Source: Moraxella porci DSM 25326
GTDB lineage: Bacteria > Pseudomonadota > Gammaproteobacteria > Pseudomonadales > Moraxellaceae
Assembly (NCBI RefSeq): GCF_002014855.1
Contig: NZ_MUYV01000011.1
Span: 62,001-126,000, forward strand
Length of the DNA: 64,000 bases
Reading direction: 5' to 3'
Numbering within the stretch: the first letter of the stretch is position 1; every line of letters starts with the position of its first letter. Positions 58,250 through 64,000 of this stretch are shown here, in pieces. Made by a program: the position numbers and the translations under genes. The notes under the pieces are model-generated. The model ran no database searches. It saw only the letters and a program-made list of their open reading frames with translations, and was not told the DNA's origin.

Positions 58250-58638
58250 TAGAACATCACCCATACAAACGATGCGACAATCAGTACAGCAGCGATCACA
58301 AAGCTGATCACAGCCGCCGTACGGCCAGAATTAAACTCTTCGTTCATGCCTAGGTCAGCCAGCAAGTGCTTGATACCCATGACAAAGTGGTACGCAGTGG
58401 CAGCCACAAAAATCCAAGCAACAAAGCGCAGAGCAACATTGTTAAATACAGTATCAAAACCCTCTGGCGATGACACAGAAGTTTGCAGAATGCAAAGCAT
58501 CACAGGAACCAATAAAAACAGGACAATCCCAGAAATACGATGCAAAATAGACGCCATCGCGATCGGTGACTTTGAGTTCACAGCGATGACTTGGCTTAAT
58601 GGTAGATTAATCGGTCGGTTGCTTTTCACAGCGGGCAT
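58249..58638 (-). CDS. sdhC: Succinate dehydrogenase cytochrome b556 subunit SdhC
   Basis: This 129-residue membrane anchor has three helices. It begins MPAVKSNRPINLPLSQV. SPIAMASILHRISGIVLFLL has the conserved SxxHRxSG motif for quinone binding, and YHFVMGIKHLLADLG contains the heme b His. The AAGG is unusually close to the ATG. It is the first gene of sdhCDAB and is divergent from gltA. The family usually starts near RP..L, in agreement. Confidence 0.95.
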   Translation of the reverse strand: MPAVKSNRPINLPLSQVIAVNSKSPIAMASILHRISGIVLFLLVPVMLCILQTSVSSPEGFDTVFNNVALRFVAWIFVAATAYHFVMGIKHLLADLGMNEEFNSGRTAAVISFVIAAVLIVASFVWVMF

Positions 58639-59411
58639 CCTTCATCTAATTTTACGCCGAACAATGGCAAGAAGTAGCTGGCTTTTGATTAAGCGATGAC
58701 TGTGATGGCCAAGCGGTCAAAGTTCATTCAGCTTAATGAGCACACAGGTATAACCAATCATCATTTGATGTGTCATAACAATGCGTGCAGCGAGCACCAA
58801 AATTACAAAAATCCACACGATCTTGCTCAGATCAGAACACAGGGTTGGTCAAACTTACTGGGCAAACTTAACCATTCCTCTGCAATGACTTATTGCAAGT
58901 GATTATCGTTTATGGAAATGTGGTCATAAATAATTTAAATTATAAAACGGCTGCACGATAATTACAAACAAAATCCTATATTTTGTGCAAAATTTCCGTG
59001 ATTTATTTAAAAAATAATACAATTTATGCAGTTTGAGCGCAGTTTTAATTGTTACAAAGCGTGTCAGAGCAGCAAAAGCGCTTGCCAAGTGATGCGATTC
59101 CCCCTAAAATCGAAACCGAAGCAGTGGATATTCGTTTACTAAAATTTTGTTAAAATGCGAAAAAAGCTTGTAAGTTTGCCAAAGTTTTTGTATTATCCAA
59201 GATGCTCACTTGAGTACGCCTGCCTACAGGTGTGAAATTGATAACAAAACAAGGATGCCACATGGATTTTGGCTGACGGCTTAGCCGATTCGTGTGAAAT
59301 TATTCGTCTGATTGTATGGTGCATCATCAAGCACCCACAAGGAAGTTCGGTGACTTTTGTCATGTGCAATACAAGGTTTTCAGGCGTTATCTAACCCAAA
59401 CGAGGTCTATT
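58639..59411. promoter_or_regulatory. Long divergent control region sdhC / gltA
   Basis: This 773-base region lies between the two TCA units and has no convincing gene. The middle (about 58920-59160) is AT-rich and likely holds both promoters. The long space before gltA suggests a leader or multiple promoters. A short frame at 58696-58902 has no supporting features. Sites for redox or carbon regulators are expected here but not identified. Confidence 0.5.
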
Positions 59412-60689
59412 ATGTCAAAGAAAGTTACTCTTACCGTTGATGGCACCGAATATGATATGCCAGTGCTGGAGAGCACGCTGGGCCGCCCTGTACTAGACAT
59501 CAGCGCAGTGGCAAAAGCTGGTCTATGGACTTATGATCCAGGCTTTATGGCGACTGCACCTGTTGAGTCAGCCATCACTTATATCGATGGCGAAAAAGGT
59601 GAGCTGCTACACCGCGGCTATGCCATCGATGATCTGGCATCAAATGCTGACTACCTAGAAGTCTGCTATGCGCTACTGTATGGCGACCTGCCAACTGCCG
59701 AAGAAAAAGAAAAATTCTACGCGCGCGTCTCTGATCATATGTCAGTGCATGACCAACTGCGTAAATTCTTTGAAGGTTTCCGTCGTGACGCTCACCCAAT
59801 GGCCATCATGGTTGGTGTCGTCGGTGCGCTATCCGCTTTCTATCATAACCACCTAGACATCTCAGATCCAGCGCATCGCGATAATACTGCTGTTGATTTG
59901 ATCGCAAAAGTGCCAACCTTGGCAGCGATGAGCTACAAATACTCAATCGGCGAACCGTTCATGTATCCACGCAAAGACTTCAGCTATGCTGAAAACTTCC
60001 TATACATGATGTTCGCGACCCCAGGTGAGCCTGACTACAAAGTGAATCCAGTGCTGGTCAAAGCCATGGATAAAATCTTCACCCTACACGCTGACCACGA
60101 ACAAAACGCATCAACTTCTACCGTGCGTTTGGCTGGCTCAACTGGCGCCAACCCATATGCGTGTATCGCAGCCGGTATCGTGGCACTATGGGGCCCATCA
60201 CACGGCGGCGCGAACGAAGCTGTCCTACAGATGCTAGATGAGATCGGCTCAGTCGAGCATGTCGAAGAATTCATGGAAAAAGTGAAGAAGAAAGAAGTGA
60301 AGCTGATGGGCTTTGGTCACCGCGTCTATCGCAACTTCGACCCACGCGCCAAAGTGATGAAAGAGACTTGTGATGAAGTACTAGGCGCACTGGGCATCAA
60401 CGATCCGAAGCTTGAGCTTGCGATGAAACTTGAAAAAATCGCCCTAGAAGACCCATACTTTGTCGAGCGTAAACTATATCCAAATGTGGACTTCTACTCA
60501 GGTATCATCCTAAAAGCAATCGGTATCCCAACCTCAATGTTTACCGTGATCTTCGCTCTAGCGCGTACTGTGGGCTGGATCAGCCACTGGACTGAAATGC
60601 ACTCAGAGCCGTTCAAAATCGGTCGTCCACGCCAACGCTACACTGGCGAGACACACCGTGAGTTCGTCCCTGTTGATAAGCGTAAATAA
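59412..60689 (+). CDS. gltA: Citrate synthase
   Basis: This 425-residue hexameric-type citrate synthase condenses oxaloacetate and acetyl-CoA. It begins [20 protein letters not shown]. Catalytic His residues are in the [18 protein letters not shown] and [14 protein letters not shown] regions, the latter being the citrate-synthase signature with the Asp nearby. [10 protein letters not shown] is conserved. GAGG precedes the ATG, and the longer frame upstream has no ribosome-binding site. It ends with a strong terminator. Confidence 0.97.
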   Translation: MSKKVTLTVDGTEYDMPVLESTLGRPVLDISAVAKAGLWTYDPGFMATAPVESAITYIDGEKGELLHRGYAIDDLASNADYLEVCYALLYGDLPTAEEKEKFYARVSDHMSVHDQLRKFFEGFRRDAHPMAIMVGVVGALSAFYHNHLDISDPAHRDNTAVDLIAKVPTLAAMSYKYSIGEPFMYPRKDFSYAENFLYMMFATPGEPDYKVNPVLVKAMDKIFTLHADHEQNASTSTVRLAGSTGANPYACIAAGIVALWGPSHGGANEAVLQMLDEIGSVEHVEEFMEKVKKKEVKLMGFGHRVYRNFDPRAKVMKETCDEVLGALGINDPKLELAMKLEKIALEDPYFVERKLYPNVDFYSGIILKAIGIPTSMFTVIFALARTVGWISHWTEMHSEPFKIGRPRQRYTGETHREFVPVDKRK

Positions 60690-60713
60690 TCCGATTCATA
60701 ACGGATTTACTAT

Positions 60714-60751
60714 AAAAAATTTTCCCAAGTGATCGCTTGGGGAAATTTTTT
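60714..60751 (+). terminator. Rho-independent terminator after gltA
   Basis: Sixteen-base arms (AAAAAATTTTCCCAAG and CTTGGGGAAATTTTTT, one G-U pair) with a 6-base loop lie just after the gltA stop. Confidence 0.9.
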
Positions 60752-60898
60752 GTGCGATAGATGTCATCATTTCTAGCACCATACTGACCAAATCGCCTGA
60801 GCGTACATCCTAGCAAGAAGGTGTTACACACAAACACTGACCCTGCCCAAAAGCATGGGTTTATAATAATACGATCAACCACTACCAAGGAGTCTGAC

Positions 60899-61597
60899 AT
60901 GACCATCAACAAATCTCTGCTTGCCATCGCTTTTGCTACTGCCCTAAGTGCTTGTAGTCAGCCCACCACCAGCACCGAGCAAACAGCTGCACTAAGCACA
61001 CAAAATGCACAGGACGCGCAGCACTCAGCACACGCCCATCACGATACCACCATGCCGATGGCTGCACACACCAGCGAATATATGTCGTCCATGAACACCA
61101 TGCACGATGCGATGATGACAGCCGCCACCAAAGCCGATGCTGATGTCGCTTTCGTTGAAGGGATGATTCCGCATCACCAAGGGGCGATACAGATGGCACA
61201 GATCGAGCTAAAATACGGCAAAGATGCTGCCATGCGTAAGCTTGCCCAAGACATCATTGAAGCACAACAAACAGAGATTGAGTTTATGCAAAATTGGCTG
61301 ACCACCGCCCAAGACAAAGATGTCATCGATGCCAATAGCGAGCACGCCAAAGCCTATCTTAGCGACATGAGTATGCATGATGCGATGATGACAGGGGTGC
61401 ATCACGAAGATGCTGATATTGCCTTTGCCCAAGGGATGATTCCGCATCATCAAGGGGCAATCGAAATGGCAAAAATCCAGCTCAAACACGGTCAAGATGA
61501 TCAAATCAAAAACCTTGCCCAAGGCATCATCGACGCCCAAGACCCAGAGATTGCACTGATGAAACAGTGGCTTGGCAGTCGTGGTATCAGCCAATAA
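60899..61597 (+). CDS. Lipoprotein with two DUF305 domains
   Basis: This 232-residue protein has a lipoprotein signal (MTINKSLLAIAFATALSAC). Two DUF305 units follow, at about 60-140 and 150-232. Each has a DVAFVEGMIPHHQGAIQMA- or DIAFAQGMIPHHQGAIEMA-type core with paired His, and a Met/His-rich N-terminal stretch (MPMAAHTSEYMSSMNTMH). The family is linked to metal (often copper) binding or stress. Metal ligands are likely but not proved. AAGGAG precedes the ATG at 60899. Two copies in one chain is less common than one. Confidence 0.85.
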   Translation: MTINKSLLAIAFATALSACSQPTTSTEQTAALSTQNAQDAQHSAHAHHDTTMPMAAHTSEYMSSMNTMHDAMMTAATKADADVAFVEGMIPHHQGAIQMAQIELKYGKDAAMRKLAQDIIEAQQTEIEFMQNWLTTAQDKDVIDANSEHAKAYLSDMSMHDAMMTGVHHEDADIAFAQGMIPHHQGAIEMAKIQLKHGQDDQIKNLAQGIIDAQDPEIALMKQWLGSRGISQ

Positions 61598-61609
61598 TCA
61601 AACAAAAAA

Positions 61610-61635
61610 CCCATCAAGCAATCACGCTTGATGGG
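61610..61635 (-). terminator. Rho-independent terminator after tex
   Basis: Ten-base arms CCCATCAAGC and GCTTGATGGG with a 6-base loop. On the minus strand they are followed by GTTTTTTGTTTG-like T-rich sequence, so it ends the tex transcript. It also lies after the DUF305 gene. Confidence 0.85.
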
Positions 61636-61657
61636 CTTGGCAAGTCAGATGAGCAAC

Positions 61658-64000
61658 TTATTTGCCCAATCCTGCCTGCTGTAACAGTGCACCAAAGCTG
61701 CCCATCGCTTTGGCAGGTTTGGCAGTAGATTTTGGCTTGTCTTGACGGTCTTGGCGAGCAGGTTTGCGATCTGCTTTGGGCTTATGATTTGCCGATTTAT
61801 CTGCTTTATCCGCCTTGGCTGACTGATCAGCTTTGGCAGATTTTTCAGATTTCATACTAAAGCCGATACGACCACGAGCCTCATCCACTGAGATGACACG
61901 CACGCTGACGATGTCTTGGGGCTTGACGACATCGGCAGGATTCTCGACATAGTCATCAGACAGCTCAGAGATGTGCACCAGACCATCTTGATGTACGCCC
62001 ACATCGACAAAACAACCAAAGGCAGTGACATTGGTCACCACACCTTCGAGCACCATGCCGACTTGTAGATCTTTGATTTCATTGACATCATCTCGGAATT
62101 TCGCCGTGCGAAACTCACCACGAGGATCGTGTGCAGGCTTGGCAAGCTCGCTCGTCACTGTGGCAAGCTGGCTAAAGCTGTCACTGCTGTCATTGAGTGC
62201 TTTGGCAGCAGTCTCATTGCCCAGTACCTCATCAAGCGATTTGCCATGCTTAGCCAAAATCTCATACACTAGACCATAGCTCTCAGGATGCACGCCTGTG
62301 GCATCAAGCGGCTCATCACCATCTTTGATACGCAAAAAGCCTGCCGCTTGCTCAAAGGTCTTCACACCCAGTCGTGGGACATTTTTCAGCTGTTCACGAT
62401 TGACAAAAGCACCATTGGCACGACGATACTCAACGATCTGCTGAGCGACATTTTTATTCAAGCCTGAGATGTGTGCCAAGATTGCAGGGCTTGCGGTATT
62501 GACATCAACACCGACAGCATTGACACAGTCTTCGGTGACTTTATCAAGGCTTGCCTCAAGCTCAGTCTGATTGACATCGTGCTGATATTGGCCGACACCG
62601 ATTGCCTTTGGCTCGACTTTGACCAGCTCTGATAAGGGATCTTGCAGACGGCGAGCGATTGACACCGCCCCACGCACCGACACATCCAAGTCAGGCAATT
62701 CGCTTGATGCGATTTCGCTGGCTGAATACACCGACGCACCCGCTTCTGATACCACAAGGGCTTTGGCGGTCAATTGACGCTCAGCGATGACTGATTTGAC
62801 CAGCTCTTCGGTTTCACGGCTGGCGGTGCCATTACCGATAGCGACCAGCTCGACATTGTGTGACTGGATAAGACTTGCAATCTCAGTTTTGGCTTCATCA
62901 ACCTTATTATAAGGATTAAACGGATACACCGTCTGCGTCGCCAACACATCGCCCGTACTGTCAATCACTGCCATCTTCACGCCATGACGAATCCCTGGAT
63001 CAACGCCCAAAATTACCTTGCGACCAGCAGGCGCGACCATCAATAGATGCTTTAGATTCTCGGCAAATACCGCAATCGCATCCGTCTCTGCCGTCAAGCG
63101 GCGCTCGGTCAATAAGCGATGCTCAATCTGCGCACGCCATTTGGCCGTCCAAAGTTTTTTGGCGGTGTCGTATAAAAATTCGCCATTCTCCGCACTCTGA
63201 TCCACCCCAAAATGCTGAGCAATCTTGGTGATGAATGGCTCATCTTCGCCATCAACATGAAGCACCAGTACATTTTGCTGACGACCACGCAACATCGCAA
63301 GCAAGCGATGATTGGACAATTTGGCAAATGGCTCGGTATGCTCAAAATAATCTTTGAATTTCTCGCCGACTTCTCGTTTTTCTTCGCCGATGAGCTCTGA
63401 GCGAATCGATGCGGTGGCATTAAAGCCGGTTCGCACCTCATCAAGCAGCTCTAGTGCCGTCGCCCAGTCATCCAAGATAATCGCCTGCACACCGCCCAGC
63501 TGCTTGTCATAATCCTCAAAGCCTGCCTCAAAGCTTTCGCCTGTCTCATCAGTCAGCGTCACTGGTGCCACAAAGCCTGCCAATGCCTCGCTTGGCTTTG
63601 CCCCTGCCAAAATCACCTCAGCAATCGGTAGTAGCCCTGCCAATTTTGCCTTGGCAGCGATCGAGCGGCGGCGTGGACGATACGGCTGATAAATCTCCTC
63701 AAGCTCAAGCTTACTATTGGCAGCATTGACACGCTCTGTCAGCTCATCATTGAGCACATTTTGGGCAGCCAATAAATCCAAAATCTTTAAGCGACGAGCG
63801 GCCAATTCTCGCTCAGCGACGAGCGATTTTTCGAGCGTGCGTAATCGCTCATCATCCAAACCGCCCGTCTGCTCTTTGCGATAACGCGCGATAAACGGCA
63901 CGCTGTTACCTTCGTCGAACAGCTTGGCAAATGCCTGCACTTGTGATGCCTTGACGGCGTGATCTTTGGCAAGCTTATCATAGATGGCTTGATGGTTAAT
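61658..64000 (-). CDS. tex: Tex-family RNA-binding transcription accessory protein (5' end outside window)
   Basis: This frame is open to the right edge of the window: 20 more codons precede the GTG at 63938-63940. So the true N-terminus lies beyond 64000. About 780 residues are visible. SVPFIARYRKEQTGGLDDERLR and LEEIYQPYRPRRRS are N-terminal Tex signatures. A YqgF-like nuclease fold follows (VILGVDPGIRHGVKMAV), then helix-hairpin-helix segments (LKNVPRLGVKTFEQAAGFLRI), and an S1 RNA-binding domain near the end (LEGVVTNVTAFGCFVDVGVH). A Lys/Asp-rich tail follows. The protein binds RNA and is thought to affect transcription. A terminator follows at 61610-61635. Confidence 0.93.
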   Translation of the reverse strand: MNHQAIYDKLAKDHAVKASQVQAFAKLFDEGNSVPFIARYRKEQTGGLDDERLRTLEKSLVAERELAARRLKILDLLAAQNVLNDELTERVNAANSKLELEEIYQPYRPRRRSIAAKAKLAGLLPIAEVILAGAKPSEALAGFVAPVTLTDETGESFEAGFEDYDKQLGGVQAIILDDWATALELLDEVRTGFNATASIRSELIGEEKREVGEKFKDYFEHTEPFAKLSNHRLLAMLRGRQQNVLVLHVDGEDEPFITKIAQHFGVDQSAENGEFLYDTAKKLWTAKWRAQIEHRLLTERRLTAETDAIAVFAENLKHLLMVAPAGRKVILGVDPGIRHGVKMAVIDSTGDVLATQTVYPFNPYNKVDEAKTEIASLIQSHNVELVAIGNGTASRETEELVKSVIAERQLTAKALVVSEAGASVYSASEIASSELPDLDVSVRGAVSIARRLQDPLSELVKVEPKAIGVGQYQHDVNQTELEASLDKVTEDCVNAVGVDVNTASPAILAHISGLNKNVAQQIVEYRRANGAFVNREQLKNVPRLGVKTFEQAAGFLRIKDGDEPLDATGVHPESYGLVYEILAKHGKSLDEVLGNETAAKALNDSSDSFSQLATVTSELAKPAHDPRGEFRTAKFRDDVNEIKDLQVGMVLEGVVTNVTAFGCFVDVGVHQDGLVHISELSDDYVENPADVVKPQDIVSVRVISVDEARGRIGFSMKSEKSAKADQSAKADKADKSANHKPKADRKPARQDRQDKPKSTAKPAKAMGSFGALLQQAGLGK

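Noticed and set aside
58696..58902. Open frame of 68 codons upstream of gltA
   Set aside because: No ribosome-binding site, no motif, unlikely composition; lies in the divergent promoter region.

Overview
The window looks like chromosome from a member of the Moraxellaceae, most likely Moraxella or a close relative. Three things suggest this: moderate to low GC, the block sdhCDAB-sucAB-lpd divergent from gltA, and a YadA/UspA-type trimeric autotransporter. This assignment rests on protein character and layout, not on a marker gene. Most of the window is housekeeping metabolism. The accessory parts are short islets between conserved operons. No tRNA, rRNA, CRISPR array or intact insertion sequence was recognised.

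Layout. 1-5.7 kb: choline uptake and oxidation to glycine betaine (betT divergent from betB-betA), then an NAD(P)-binding protein and a DUF924 protein. 5.9-9.8 kb: a permuted ATP-grasp/alpha-E fusion, a transglutaminase-like protein and an Anbu-type proteasome-like peptidase, a set that recurs together in bacteria. 9.8-11.0 kb: a frameshifted WG-repeat gene and a BrnT/BrnA toxin-antitoxin pair. 11.1-18.2 kb: an RND efflux pump with its adaptor, a Crp/Fnr-type regulator and recG. 18.3-21.6 kb: sulfate assimilation (cysD, cysN, and an APS-type cysH), with a gene-sized palindrome between cysD and cysN. 21.9-25.8 kb: a patatin-like lipoprotein, then an AT-rich islet holding palindromic repeats, a broken zinc-ribbon membrane gene, the tail of a polymorphic toxin and small putative immunity genes.

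25.9-29.2 kb: fadBA, beta-oxidation. 29.5-33.3 kb: a degenerate J-domain protein, an XRE regulator, three secreted orphan proteins in an operon, and a hot-dog thioesterase. 33.3-36.8 kb: tig-clpP-clpX. 37.0-40.9 kb: rdgB, an EEP-family phosphatase/nuclease, prlC/opdA and a yheV-like zinc ribbon. 41.0-43.9 kb: a trimeric autotransporter adhesin gene broken by an early stop and two frameshifts. 44.5-49.0 kb: a WYL regulator followed by two DUF262 proteins, one carrying a DUF1524 His-Me nuclease motif. This is the best candidate for an anti-phage defence system in the window. 49.1-60.7 kb: the TCA cluster lpd, sucB, sucA, sdhB, sdhA, sdhD, sdhC and divergent gltA. 60.9-64.0 kb: a double DUF305 lipoprotein and the 5'-truncated tex gene.

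How the genes work together. The TCA block (citrate synthase, 2-oxoglutarate dehydrogenase E1/E2/E3, succinate dehydrogenase) supplies respiration, and FadBA feeds acetyl-CoA into it. BetT/BetB/BetA make an osmoprotectant. CysD/CysN/CysH reduce sulfate through APS, without need of an APS kinase. The WYL-DUF262 operon carries the motif GCGACA-N5-TGTCGC just upstream of its first DUF262 gene and again just beyond its last gene, which suggests dedicated regulation.
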